This document shows positions 55,109 through 64,000 of a DNA stretch of 64,000 nt, one piece after another; the first letter of the stretch is position 1, and every line of letters begins with the position of its first letter. A program made the position numbers and the translations under genes. This stretch comes from an uncultured Bacilli bacterium (GTDB lineage: Bacteria > Bacillota_I > Bacilli_A > RF39 > UBA660): positions 372,001 to 436,000 of the forward strand of contig CAKOOR010000001.1 in NCBI GenBank assembly GCA_934098505.1. Direction: 5' to 3'. The notes beneath the pieces are model-generated. The model was not told the origin of the DNA. It searched no databases and saw only the letters and a list, made by a program, of their open reading frames with translations.

Positions 55109-56192
55109 ATTTTACAATTAATTTTAAATCACTCATGACAATACTATTTTCCAAGTATTTATTATCATTTGTAAAAATAGTTAAACAAATTTCTTTTATT
55201 TCTTCTCTATTACCTTTTAATTTATTTAAAGGTATTTTTATTTTAGTAAAATTTTCATTTAATGTATATTTGGATTGATAATCTAATAATTTATTGACGC
55301 CAGATTTGATTTCAATAACTATTATAGCTTCTTTTATACTTTTTAAATTCCATTCTAAATAAGATTTATCATCATACTTATTTAGATTTAAATTATCAAA
55401 AGAATAATAAGCCATTAAGAATGTATTATTACTATTAATCTCGTAAGTTAAAACTTTATTATTTAACTCTAATTTATTATTATTAGCTATAAGATTTATA
55501 TCTTTAGTATTAAAGACAACTGGATTATTTAGTTTAGCCAGAGTAAGACCGACTATATTACCTGCTGTTATAGGAATTAATTTTATACTTTCTTGTCCCG
55601 TTTTCATATCGACAAATGACATACTAGCATAAACTTGATATTCATTATTTTTTAAAATATTTTTAACTGTTTGATACCAGAATGTATCATCAAGTGAGGC
55701 TTCAAATGACCATGAAGATTTTTTCATGATAATGGGAGCGTCATATTCCCTAGTAGTATTTTGATTTTGCTTAGCCTTAGCATTGTATAAAAAGAACTTA
55801 ATATTAACATTACAAATATCGCTACCTTTATTAATTAACGTAAATATGAGTTCATTATTTTTATAGTTAATATCTTCATCTAAAATAACATCATCTAGTC
55901 GCCAAAATAAGTTAATTGTTAGGTAAGTTGACATAAGTGCCAAAGAAACAATACCTATCATGGCTAAAAAGTTTTGTAAAAAGGTTTCATCTTCTAGAGA
56001 ACCATAACCGATTGTATAAAGAAAATAATTAAAAGCTTGACTAAAGATATCACTAAACGTAATTTTAGCGTTTAAAAAAGCAATAAGACTAATACCTAAG
56101 CATAAGACAAATATTAATAAACAAAAGACTATAATGGTAATAATGATTTTTTTAAACTTAGTACTTAGTAATTCAGGTTTTCTTTTTTTCAT
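55107..56192 (-). CDS. Kir-like two-segment potassium channel candidate
   Basis: 361 residues. The order is membrane segment (about 16-41), a short helix, the potassium selectivity filter TIGYG (60-64), and a second membrane segment (about 72-98). Then NNELIFTLINKGSDICNVNIKFFLYN resembles the start of the cytoplasmic Kir domain. After about residue 235 a further 120-residue beta-rich part is added, which Kir channels lack. The start is one base after the lepA stop, so it is translated right after lepA. A channel role is inferred from the filter and topology. Confidence 0.6.
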   Translation of the reverse strand: MKKRKPELLSTKFKKIIITIIVFCLLIFVLCLGISLIAFLNAKITFSDIFSQAFNYFLYTIGYGSLEDETFLQNFLAMIGIVSLALMSTYLTINLFWRLDDVILDEDINYKNNELIFTLINKGSDICNVNIKFFLYNAKAKQNQNTTREYDAPIIMKKSSWSFEASLDDTFWYQTVKNILKNNEYQVYASMSFVDMKTGQESIKLIPITAGNIVGLTLAKLNNPVVFNTKDINLIANNNKLELNNKVLTYEINSNNTFLMAYYSFDNLNLNKYDDKSYLEWNLKSIKEAIIVIEIKSGVNKLLDYQSKYTLNENFTKIKIPLNKLKGNREEIKEICLTIFTNDNKYLENSIVMSDLKLIVK

Positions 56193-56193
56193 C

Positions 56194-57990
56194 TTACTTA
56201 TCCTGTGAAAGAATACTTAAGAAAGCTTCTTGGGGTATTTCAACTGATCCCACCATTTTCATTCGTTTTTTACCTTCTTTTTGTTTTTCTAAAAGTTTAC
56301 GCTTACGAGAAATATCACCGCCGTAGCACTTAGCCAAAACATCTTTACGCATAGCAGAAATATTTTCACGGGCGATGACTTTAGAACCAATACTAGCTTG
56401 GATTGGAACTTGAAATAATTGTTTAGGAATAACATCTTTTAATTTAGAAACGATTTGTTTGCCTCGATTGTAGGCAAAGTCTTTGTGAACAATAACTGAT
56501 AAGGCATCAACAACTTCTTTATTTAACATAATATCCATTTTAACTAAATCACTAGCTTTATAACCAATAAGTTCATAATCAAAGGAAGCATAGCCAGAAG
56601 TTGCACTTTTTAATTTATCAAAGAAATCATAAACAATCTCGGCAAGAGGTATTTCATAATGAATATTAACACGGGTTGGGTCGATGTAATCCATACTTAG
56701 GTAATTGCCTCTTTTATCTTGACATAACTCCATAATGGCGCCGACATATTCACTTGGTACAAATATATTAGTTTTAATATAAGGTTCTTTTATTTCTTTA
56801 ATAACTTGGCGATCGGGCATCTTATTAGGCGAATCCACCATAATAGTTTCATTATTAGTAAGCGTTACTTCGTAGATAACGGATGGTGAGGTGGCTATAC
56901 AATCAATATTGAATTCTCTAGTAATTCGTTCGATAATAATATCCATATGTAAAAGACCCAAGAAGCCGCAGCGGAAACCAAAGCCTAAGGCATCGGATGT
57001 TTCTGGTTCAAATATTAACGACGCATCAGATAACTTTAATTTTTCTAAAGCTTCTCTTAAAGCTGGAAATTTACTAGAATCAATTGGGAAAAGTCCTGAG
57101 TAAACCATGGGTTTCATTGGCTTATAACCAGGAAGTGGTAAAGACGCTGGATCATCTTCTAAGGTAATAGTATCACCAACTTCAACCGTTGAAATATCTT
57201 TAATAGCGGCAACTATCCACCCTACTTCGCCGGATACTAACATGTCCTTTTTTTGTTCTTTAGGATTATTAATACCTAATTCAACTATTTCATAAGTATG
57301 TCCAGAAGCCATCATTTTTATTTTGTCTTTAACTTTTAAAGTACCATCTACTACTCTAACATGAACAACAACCCCACGATAAGCATCAAAAGCACTATCA
57401 AAGATTAAGGCTCTTGTTTTCTTAGAATTATCTATTACAGGTGCAGGAATTCTTTCGACGATAGCATCTAAGAGCTTATCTACCCCTACTCCAGTTTTAC
57501 CAGAGCATAAAATAATTTCTTCTTCTTTAAATCCTAATACATCACATAACTCTTTTGTTACTTTAGGAATATCAGCATTAGGTAAATCGATTTTATTAAT
57601 AACAGGAATAATTTTTAGGTCGCACTCCATAGCTAGATATAGGTTAGCAAGGGTTTGAGCTTCGATTCCCTGAGCGGCATCAACTACTAAAATAGCCCCT
57701 TCACAAGCGGCAAGACTTCTGGATACTTCATAGGAAAAGTCGACATGACCGGGAGTATCAATTAAGTGAAAGGTATAGTCTTCATTATGATATTTATAAT
57801 TTAATTGAACAGCATTAAGTTTAATCGTAATACCTCGTTCACGCTCTAAATCCATACTATCAAGTAATTGATCTTTCATTTGTCTTTTATCAACTGCGCC
57901 CGTCATTTCTAAGATACGGTCAGCTAAAGTTGACTTACCATGATCAATATGGGCAATAATGGAAAAATTTCTAATATTTTGTTGTTTCAT
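56194..57990 (-). CDS. lepA: elongation factor 4 (LepA)
   Basis: 598 residues. Ribosomal GTPase that aids initiation or back-translocation. G1 AHIDHGKST, G3 DTPGHVDF and G4 NKIDLPNAD are present, with the LepA-specific C-terminal domain (ARENISAMRKDVLAKCYGGD). ATG 57990 is preferred because GGATGTG lies upstream; the longer frame adds 23 non-family residues. Coupled to the Kir-like gene. Confidence 0.97.
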   Translation of the reverse strand: MKQQNIRNFSIIAHIDHGKSTLADRILEMTGAVDKRQMKDQLLDSMDLERERGITIKLNAVQLNYKYHNEDYTFHLIDTPGHVDFSYEVSRSLAACEGAILVVDAAQGIEAQTLANLYLAMECDLKIIPVINKIDLPNADIPKVTKELCDVLGFKEEEIILCSGKTGVGVDKLLDAIVERIPAPVIDNSKKTRALIFDSAFDAYRGVVVHVRVVDGTLKVKDKIKMMASGHTYEIVELGINNPKEQKKDMLVSGEVGWIVAAIKDISTVEVGDTITLEDDPASLPLPGYKPMKPMVYSGLFPIDSSKFPALREALEKLKLSDASLIFEPETSDALGFGFRCGFLGLLHMDIIIERITREFNIDCIATSPSVIYEVTLTNNETIMVDSPNKMPDRQVIKEIKEPYIKTNIFVPSEYVGAIMELCQDKRGNYLSMDYIDPTRVNIHYEIPLAEIVYDFFDKLKSATSGYASFDYELIGYKASDLVKMDIMLNKEVVDALSVIVHKDFAYNRGKQIVSKLKDVIPKQLFQVPIQASIGSKVIARENISAMRKDVLAKCYGGDISRKRKLLEKQKEGKKRMKMVGSVEIPQEAFLSILSQDK

Positions 57991-58257
57991 AAAATTCACA
58001 TCCAAGTAGTATTTTAACAAATATTTGCTAATTACGATAGTAAATATTCCTTTTTTCATAAAAAAAGATAAAATTAATAGGAAAAGTTATTTATATTCTT
58101 GGTTCGAGTTAAAACATTTAAAATATGTTTATATTTATCAATAAGAGCTTCTAAAGTCACATGATACTTTTTTTCTAATTCTAAATTTATATTGAAAACT
58201 TATCTGTAATAAGTTATTTGAAAGATAAATTATAAAGAGCGGTTGATTAATTAAAAG
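57991..58257. other. intergenic region with a possible gene remnant
   Basis: Should hold the lepA promoter. On the minus strand an open frame of about 40 codons (about 58200 to 58078) has coding-like residues such as LELEKKYHVTLEALIDKYK, but no good start or ribosome binding site. It may be the end of a decayed gene. Confidence 0.35.
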
Positions 58258-58315
58258 AAAACTAACTATTTAAATAAGCCTAGAAATTTAGCAACTTATC
58301 TATTTAGTTAGTTTT
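58258..58315 (-). terminator. terminator of lon
   Basis: AAAACTAACTA (58258-58268) pairs with TAGTTAGTTTT (58305-58315), with further pairing AATAAG/CTTAT inside; the stem starts right after the lon stop. Confidence 0.75.
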
Positions 58316-60625
58316 TTATTCAATAAGAAATAATTTTTCAAATATTTCTTTATAATCAGAAACACCATGAATTGTCAATTTGTTTAAAATATCTTTAGGT
58401 ATTTCTTCTAAGTTTTTTAGATTATTATTGGGAATGAAAATCGTTTTAATTCCTTTATTATAAGCTCCAATAATTTTTTCTTTAATGCCTCCTACTTCTA
58501 AAATCTCGCCATTTAAACCAATTTCCCCAGTCATGGCAATTTCTTTCGAAATAGGTTTATTTAGTAAAAGACTTAAGATGCTACTAGTAATACTTACACC
58601 AGCAGAAGGACCATCTTTAGGTGTTGCCCCTTCTAAAAAATGAATATGGATATTACGGTTATCAAAATAATAGTCATTAACTTTAAAATAATCTTTATTG
58701 CTTCTAATATAGCTTATAGCAACCTCTATCGACTCCGTTATAACATTTCCTAGAGAGCCAGTCGTTATAATCTCCCCCTTACCATCAAAAAGACAGGACT
58801 CGATTTCCATAACAATGCCACCTAAAGGGGTATAAGCAAGAGCGTTGATGATACCAGGGCTTTCGATATCTAATGGCTTAGAATCAAGAAATTTCTTAGA
58901 TCCTAAATATTTAGTAACCATTTCAGTAGTAATATTTAATTTCATAGTATCATCATCATACGCTAAAATAAGTTTCCGCATTATTTGCTCTAAGCATCTT
59001 TTTAAGCTACGTAAACCAGCTTCACAAGTATAAGAAATGATGACTTCTTTAATAGCATCATCATCAATTTTGACATCACGAGCACTTATTAAATAATTTT
59101 TAAAAATAGATGGCAATAAATACTTTTTAGCAATATCAATTTTTTCTTCTAAAGTGTAACTTGATAGTTCAATAATTTCTAGGCGATCATATAAGGCTGG
59201 TGGAATATTTTCAATATCGTTAGCGGAGGCAATAAACATAACATTAGAAATGTCAAAAGGTTCTTCTAAGTAATTATCCGTAAATAAATAATTTTGTTCT
59301 GGATCGATTATTTCTAGCAAAGCACTGGCTGGGTCGCCATTATAGTTTTTAACCATCTTATCAATTTCGTCAATTAAAATAACTGGATTTTTAACTTGAC
59401 ACTTTTTAATAGCTTGCATTATTTTACCCATATTACTACCTAAATAGGTTCGACGACTTCCCATAAGCTCCGTGACATCATTTAAACCACCAACACTTAA
59501 TTTGTAGAATTCGCGGTTTAAAGCTTTGGCAATGGCAATAGAAATAGAAGTTTTACCAACGCCAGGGGCACCAACTAGGCAAAGAATAGGACTTTTAATA
59601 TTGGGATTACGACGTTTTAAAGCAACATACTCCAAAATTCGATTTTTAACTTTTTCTAAGCCATAGTGGCTTTTGGTTAAAGCTTTTTTTACTTTATCTA
59701 AATCCAATTCTTCTACTTTGGTCTTATTCCATGGCAAATTTAAAATAGTATCTAAATAATTTTGCACAATAGCACGTTCCGGATGACCTTCGGGTAAATA
59801 ATCTAATTTTTTGATTTCCAAAGCTATCTTATTCTTAGTGGGAATTGGCATGACTAAATCATCTAAAAGATTAAAATAATCATTTTGAACTTTTTTATCG
59901 TCTTTATCTTCGCCTAATTCTTTTTTGATATATTTTAATTTTTCCTTTAAAATATATTCTCTTTGATTGGACTCCATTTCTTCTCTTAAAGTATCTTCAA
60001 TCTTATAATCCAATTCACAAACTTCAATTTCAACTGAAATATCATAAATTAAGTTAGTAGCGCGTTTTATGGGGTCAAATTCATTCATGTAATTAACTTT
60101 TTTCTCAAAACTTAGAGGGATAAAAGTAGCAACAATATCAGTTAATTTATTTAAATCATTAATTTGAGCAATTTGGGATAAAACGCTATTAGAAATGGTA
60201 TGAGATATATTAATATAGGTGGTTAAAGTTTTAATTAATTTTCTTTTAAGTGCTGTTTCAGAAACAATATCACTTTTTATATCCGTTATATTTGAAGTAA
60301 TACCCATAACAATATTTTTATTATCTTCAAAATTACGATATTTATCAATTTTAACACGAGTGGTGCCGATAATGGTTAAACGAATATTACCATTTGGAAG
60401 GTCAATAATATTTTTAATGGTGCCAACAACACCAATCGAAGGTAAATCATTAATACTAGGTTCTTCTTCTAAAGTATCTTTAGGACAAACTAAAAGTAAA
60501 TTACCATTATGATGTTTATTAGATATTGCAACTAAAATATCGTCTTTTTTTGTTTCTACTTTAATCTCTTGATTAGGAAGAATGATTAAGTCTTTAAGAA
60601 TCATCACTGGTAGATAATTATTCAT
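58316..60625 (-). CDS. lon: ATP-dependent protease Lon
   Basis: 769 residues. The N-terminal substrate domain, AAA module (Walker A GAPGVGKTSIS, Walker B IDEIDKM) and Ser/Lys protease domain (KDGPSAGVS and GGIKEKIIGA) are complete. Lon degrades damaged and regulatory proteins in the cytosol. ATG 60625 is chosen because GGATGTGG lies just upstream; an in-frame start at 60664 would precede it. Own promoter at 60655-60683. Confidence 0.97.
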   Translation of the reverse strand: MNNYLPVMILKDLIILPNQEIKVETKKDDILVAISNKHHNGNLLLVCPKDTLEEEPSINDLPSIGVVGTIKNIIDLPNGNIRLTIIGTTRVKIDKYRNFEDNKNIVMGITSNITDIKSDIVSETALKRKLIKTLTTYINISHTISNSVLSQIAQINDLNKLTDIVATFIPLSFEKKVNYMNEFDPIKRATNLIYDISVEIEVCELDYKIEDTLREEMESNQREYILKEKLKYIKKELGEDKDDKKVQNDYFNLLDDLVMPIPTKNKIALEIKKLDYLPEGHPERAIVQNYLDTILNLPWNKTKVEELDLDKVKKALTKSHYGLEKVKNRILEYVALKRRNPNIKSPILCLVGAPGVGKTSISIAIAKALNREFYKLSVGGLNDVTELMGSRRTYLGSNMGKIMQAIKKCQVKNPVILIDEIDKMVKNYNGDPASALLEIIDPEQNYLFTDNYLEEPFDISNVMFIASANDIENIPPALYDRLEIIELSSYTLEEKIDIAKKYLLPSIFKNYLISARDVKIDDDAIKEVIISYTCEAGLRSLKRCLEQIMRKLILAYDDDTMKLNITTEMVTKYLGSKKFLDSKPLDIESPGIINALAYTPLGGIVMEIESCLFDGKGEIITTGSLGNVITESIEVAISYIRSNKDYFKVNDYYFDNRNIHIHFLEGATPKDGPSAGVSITSSILSLLLNKPISKEIAMTGEIGLNGEILEVGGIKEKIIGAYNKGIKTIFIPNNNLKNLEEIPKDILNKLTIHGVSDYKEIFEKLFLIE

Positions 60626-60654
60626 ATAACCACATCCATTTATAACTAATCTAT

Positions 60655-60683
60655 ATAGTATCAAGTTAGAGCCTGTTTTACAA
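60655..60683 (-). promoter_or_regulatory. promoter of lon
   Basis: On the minus strand TTGTAA (60683-60678) and TACTAT (60660-60655) with 17 bases between, about 30 bases before the start. No CIRCE element is seen. Confidence 0.6.
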
Positions 60684-60981
60684 GTTTTTTTCAGTATTTT
60701 TTAGGTTTTTTAAGACTATTTAAGTTAAAGTTTTAGAAGGGCAAATTTTATATTTATTAAATTTAGCTAAAAGGGGAATTGGAGGATATACTTGTTTACT
60801 TGTCATTTTAATTTAAATTCTATTTAATCTTTATATAAAATAATGAAAGTATTACTAGTACTTATTATATTATATAGATATAGTCTGCTTTGTGAAAAAA
60901 GTTTTAACTACTATTTCACATAAAATCCATAGTAAATTAAAAACTTTTATGGTACAATTTAATTATGGAGGTTAGATATTT
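60684..60981. other. region between lon and hpf with an inverted repeat
   Basis: No gene is visible. TGTGAAA (60891-60897) and TTTCACA (60914-60920) form an interrupted inverted repeat that could be an operator for hpf. A TACAAT box (60953-60958) lies near the hpf start, but no good -35 box is seen. I looked for and did not recognise a raiA-type RNA. Confidence 0.4.
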
Positions 60982-61521
60982 ATGAAATTAAATATTAGAG
61001 GAAAAAATTTAAGTGTTACACCAGCAATAAAGGAGTATATTGAAAAGAAACTAAGTAAGTTAGATAAATACTTCAAAGATGGCGATAATACTACTTCCAA
61101 TGTTATTATCAAGACAAGAGCTAATAAAGATGTTATTGAAGTAACTATTCTTAAGGACTCCACGGTTATTAGAGCCGAGGTCATGGATGATGATCTATAT
61201 ACAGCAATTGACTTGGTAGCAGAAAAATTAGAAAGGCAAATAAGAAAAAACAAAGAGAAATACAATACAATAAGAGCCAAGAAAAATAAAGATTTAGAAA
61301 GTATTTTTAAAGATTTTGATGGCGATAAAGAAGATTCTGAGCCAACTGTGGTAAAAAGAAAAGTAATTGATACTTCTAAACCGATGGATATTAATGAGGC
61401 TATTTTACAAATGGAATTTGTTTCTCATGATTTCTTTATTTTTAAAGATAGTCAAACAGAACAAATATGTGTTTTATATAAAAGATGTGACGGCAACTAC
61501 GGCGTTATCGAAGTTAAATAA
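60982..61521 (+). CDS. hpf: long-form hibernation promoting factor
   Basis: 179 residues. The N-terminal S30AE/YfiA domain (MKLNIRGKNLSVTPAIKEYIEKKL) binds the ribosome. After a short linker the C-terminal dimer domain (DINEAILQMEFVSHDFFIF) pairs two ribosomes into 100S particles. GGAGG precedes the ATG. Single-gene unit with a terminator at 61542-61586. Confidence 0.96.
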   Translation: MKLNIRGKNLSVTPAIKEYIEKKLSKLDKYFKDGDNTTSNVIIKTRANKDVIEVTILKDSTVIRAEVMDDDLYTAIDLVAEKLERQIRKNKEKYNTIRAKKNKDLESIFKDFDGDKEDSEPTVVKRKVIDTSKPMDINEAILQMEFVSHDFFIFKDSQTEQICVLYKRCDGNYGVIEVK

Positions 61522-61541
61522 TATTTTTAATAAATTAATTT

Positions 61542-61586
61542 AAAAGAGTGATTTTGTTGATAATTTCAACTTTGGATCACTCTTTT
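61542..61586 (+). terminator. terminator of hpf
   Basis: AAAAGAGTGAT (61542-61552) pairs with ATCACTCTTTT (61576-61586), followed by more Ts. Confidence 0.85.
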
Positions 61587-61629
61587 TTATATCTAAAAAT
61601 TTAATAATCGTTATTTATAAAACAAACTG

Positions 61630-62208
61630 TTAATTCTTGTTCTTCTGTAAGTTTAACTTAAGTCCTTTATTTTCCATTTCTTCTTTTTCTAAATATTCAA
61701 CATAAGCCTCTAAAGGATTTAAAATGGGATGACCATCAAAAGTGATGGTGTTCCAACTTTTACCTAAATTTGGGGTTAATTTAGCACTGATATCGGCTGC
61801 AAAGTCGGTACAATACCCCGTAAAATATGACAAACAGTATTTGATACTTTCTATTTGCAAAGAATTAGGCTTGCTTCCTTCAAAGATACAAAGATATTTT
61901 GGCATGTTTAAAACTCTTTCCATGGATGGTGAATTTAAAATAACAACAAACCCCATCATATTAAAAAAATAAGCAACATTAAAAGGACTTATTTTATCTT
62001 GAGAAACAATACCCTCATCAATATGCTCGGCTATTTTATTGTCAGGATATAAAAAATCAGCAATCTCTAAAAGGTAATCACGGTGTCTTAAAGGACCATT
62101 AATAATGCCGTTTGCATAAATATTACCACTTCTATCGATTACTAAAACTTTAGTATTAATTAATTTTTCCCTATTTTCTTGTTTATTTTCTACATTTACT
62201 ACTTCCAT
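61630..62208 (-). CDS. soluble protein of unknown function
   Basis: 192 residues, no signal or membrane segment. It opens with a polar helix, then a strand-rich part (KVLVIDRSGNIYANGIING) and several Cys. No family recognised. ATG 62208 has GGGAAAT upstream; GTG 62226 is possible. Divergent from the thioredoxin-like gene. Confidence 0.6.
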   Translation of the reverse strand: MEVVNVENKQENREKLINTKVLVIDRSGNIYANGIINGPLRHRDYLLEIADFLYPDNKIAEHIDEGIVSQDKISPFNVAYFFNMMGFVVILNSPSMERVLNMPKYLCIFEGSKPNSLQIESIKYCLSYFTGYCTDFAADISAKLTPNLGKSWNTITFDGHPILNPLEAYVEYLEKEEMENKGLKLNLQKNKN

Positions 62209-62367
62209 AATATTTCCCACTTTCACTACACTACTTCTTGATTATATAAAGATTTTTTAGAAATTTCTAGACTTTTGGTTATCTTTTATGAAAAAGTAAT
62301 AAAATTTTATGATATTTGTGCAAAAAGCACTTATATTTATGGTATTATTAATTACGGAGATGGTATT

Positions 62368-62814
62368 ATGCGAAAGAAAAAAAATATAATTTTGGGAGTT
62401 TTAATAGTTATTTTAGTGATACTAGTTTGTACACTATTATTTATTTTAGGAAAAAAATCGGATTATAAAAGTGTTGTAAATATTGATTTAGCAGGTTTTA
62501 AGGAAAAAGTGGCTAATAAAGAAAAATTTGTATTAGTAGTTACCCAAACAGGTTGCTCACACTGTATAGCTTATTTACCAGTTTTAGAAGAAATTGGAGA
62601 GGAATATAAATTAACCTTTTATGATATTAATATGACTGATTTATCCGATGAAGAAAAAACAGAATTTAATAAATTGGTTAGAATTAGTGGCACCCCAACA
62701 ACTATTTTCTATACAGATGGCGAAGAACAGTCAACAGCAACGAGATTAGTAGGCGAAAAAACAAAAGAAAAAATTATTAGTCGTCTAAAAAGTGAGGGTT
62801 ACATAAATGAATAG
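62368..62814 (+). CDS. membrane-anchored thioredoxin-like protein
   Basis: 148 residues. One N-terminal membrane segment (about 6-28) and a thioredoxin fold outside with the redox pair TGCSHC and a cis-Pro loop (SGTPTT). Likely acts on disulfides at the cell surface. ATG 62368 has ACGGAGAT upstream. It overlaps the CPBP protease gene by eight bases. Confidence 0.85.
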   Translation: MRKKKNIILGVLIVILVILVCTLLFILGKKSDYKSVVNIDLAGFKEKVANKEKFVLVVTQTGCSHCIAYLPVLEEIGEEYKLTFYDINMTDLSDEEKTEFNKLVRISGTPTTIFYTDGEEQSTATRLVGEKTKEKIISRLKSEGYINE

Positions 62815-63484
62815 GCTCCTTAAATTTGGGAAGGGATTATTGGGAGTTTTTCTCTTTTTTGCTATCCAACTAGGTTTACAACTTTTGTTTTATAACATTT
62901 TAGCCAAAAATAATTTAGTAGTTAATAATATTCTTTATATTTTAATTGAACTAATTTTAATGGTTGTTTTAGCTTTAATGAATAAAAAGAAGTTAAAAGA
63001 TGATTATGATGATTTTAATACAAACTACAAGAAGTATTTAAAATATGGTTTTAAATTATGGCTTATTGGGTTAATAATTATGATGGTTAGTAATGCTTTA
63101 ATTGCTAATGTAACAGGTGGTATTGCTAGTAATGAGGATTTAAATCGTAAAATGATGTTAGAGTATCCAGTATATATGATCCTTTCGACAATGATTTTAG
63201 CACCTATTGTGGAAGAACTAACATTTAGAGGGACTTTCAAAGAAGCTTTTAAAAATAAAACCTTATTTATTTTATTTACGGCTTTGCTATTTTCTGGAGT
63301 TCATGTTTTAAATAATATAACTAGTCCGGTGGAATTACTTTATTTTATTCCTTATGGAGCATTATCAATAGCATTTGGTAAAATTTATATGGAAACGGAT
63401 AATATTTATACAACAATGGTAATTCATTCATTTCATAATAGTTTAAGTATTATTCTGTTAGTACTTATGTACTTAACAAGTTAG
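62807..63484 (+). CDS. CPBP-family intramembrane protease
   Basis: 225 residues, about seven membrane segments. The conserved EELTFRG (EExxxR), SGVHVLNN and HSFHNS motifs hold the residues of the CAAX-protease/Abi fold. Roles in this family include prenyl-protein processing and bacteriocin self-protection. It sits between the thioredoxin-like and metallophosphoesterase genes in one likely operon. Confidence 0.88.
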   Translation: MNRLLKFGKGLLGVFLFFAIQLGLQLLFYNILAKNNLVVNNILYILIELILMVVLALMNKKKLKDDYDDFNTNYKKYLKYGFKLWLIGLIIMMVSNALIANVTGGIASNEDLNRKMMLEYPVYMILSTMILAPIVEELTFRGTFKEAFKNKTLFILFTALLFSGVHVLNNITSPVELLYFIPYGALSIAFGKIYMETDNIYTTMVIHSFHNSLSIILLVLMYLTS

Positions 63485-63493
63485 GGAATTATT

Positions 63494-64000
63494 ATGGCAA
63501 AAGAAAAGAAGAAAGAAAGTTCTAAAAAGTTAAAAAAAGAAAAAGATATTTTTAAAGAAAAGACCTTGGAAGATATTTTCAAAAAAAGCGAGCAAGAAGT
63601 TGATGATAAATTTAGTGATGTTAACGAGCATCATTCCTTTAAGTTTTTAAGTAATGCCTTAGTAATTATAATATTATTAGTCATTTTCATAAGATTTTAT
63701 GGGGTTTCGCAAATTATTACTAAAGAATATAGTATTGTGGATGAAGCTTTACCGGCAGGATTTGACGGTATGAAAGTTGTTCAAATAAGTGATATACATT
63801 ACGGTACTACAATTAATGAAACTAATCTTAAAAAATTAGTTACTAAGGTTAATCAATTAAAACCGGATATAATCGTTTTTACTGGTGATTTAGTTGATCA
63901 AAGTATTAATACAACCGATAAAATTAAAGCAGAAATTACCGTAAATTTAAGTAAATTAGAAGCTACAATCGGTAAATATGCAATTGCTTCTCAAGAAGAT
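63494..64000 (+). CDS. membrane metallophosphoesterase (cut by window end)
   Basis: 169 codons are visible. A highly charged, Lys-rich N-terminus and one membrane segment lead to a calcineurin-like phosphoesterase start: VQISDIHYG (metal Asp and His) and VFTGDLVD (metal Asp). It resembles YkuE/YaeI-type enzymes. It starts ten bases after the CPBP gene and continues beyond the window. Confidence 0.85.
   Translation, partial: MAKEKKKESSKKLKKEKDIFKEKTLEDIFKKSEQEVDDKFSDVNEHHSFKFLSNALVIIILLVIFIRFYGVSQIITKEYSIVDEALPAGFDGMKVVQISDIHYGTTINETNLKKLVTKVNQLKPDIIVFTGDLVDQSINTTDKIKAEITVNLSKLEATIGKYAIASQED

Noticed and set aside
60219..60512. 97-codon plus-strand frame over lon
   Set aside because: Shadow of the Lon N-terminal domain; no start signal.
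60684..60981. possible raiA-type structured RNA upstream of hpf
   Set aside because: The region is long enough, but I could not recognise the conserved stems; only a simple inverted repeat is visible.
60972..61280. 102-codon minus-strand frame over hpf
   Set aside because: Antisense to a clear HPF gene; hydrophobic only because it mirrors charged codons.

Overview
The window is AT-rich DNA with dense, mostly minus-strand genes. It reads as a walled, low-GC Gram-positive relative (Firmicutes/Bacilli side), probably from an uncultured gut lineage near the Mollicutes-related RF39 group. That placement is an inference from Bacillus subtilis-like gene orders (yqeH-yqeG; yrrK-yrzB-yrrL-yrrM-yrrN-yrrO-greA; lepA near hemW; ylbL next to ylbJ; murG-murB-divIB), a Gram-positive wall and sortase inventory, and compact gene versions. 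TGA is used as a stop and TGG as Trp, so the standard bacterial code applies rather than the Mycoplasma code.

Region by region: 1-1230 holds a partial gene, a HIT hydrolase, a Cys-rich membrane protein and a MerR remnant, all on the plus strand. From 1226 to 12152 the minus strand carries translation and genome maintenance: asnS-aspS behind a T-box, a very short alaS with a nucleotide kinase, miaA, mutL, yqeH, yqeG and a tail-anchored metalloprotease. A lone IS605-type TnpB with a structured 3' end sits at 12185-13497, followed by a possible small RNA. 13820-21940 carries a VanZ-like protein, holA, a metalloprotease/P-loop ATPase pair beside a broken acetyltransferase, comEC-comEA and ftsW. 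Then come a YjcZ-like mini-protein and def on the plus strand.

22983-28186 is a minus-strand envelope block: a beta-helix membrane protein, a protein with an internal Tat-like motif, a class B sortase, its likely MucBP substrate and small companions. 28367-35516 is core translation, folding and tRNA modification (khpA, rpsP, tig, greA, trhP2, trhP1, trmR, mltG, yrzB, ruvX), ending near tRNA-Glu and tRNA-Ile. 36071-44547 mixes membrane proteins of unknown function, a polysaccharide deacetylase, an HD protein, the secreted Lon-like protease YlbL, YlbJ and mtaB. 44591-47909 is a wall/division operon (murG-murB-ftsQ) with queH at its end. 48092-51473 is a pair of secreted WG-like repeat proteins. 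51619-60625 holds a GDPD, hemW, a second deacetylase, a Kir-like potassium-channel candidate joined to lepA, and lon. 60982-64000 turns to the plus strand: hpf, a membrane thioredoxin, a CPBP protease and a metallophosphoesterase cut by the window end.

The strongest candidates for new biology are the Kir-like channel with an extra C-terminal beta domain coupled to lepA, a sortase that has no arginine after its catalytic cysteine, the 580-residue AlaRS lacking two usual parts, the T-box controlled archaeal-type AspRS/AsnRS operon, the P-loop/gluzincin pair, and the paired WG-like surface proteins. Clear sigma-A promoters are visible for rpsP, lon, the tRNA pair, the envelope block and the WG pair.
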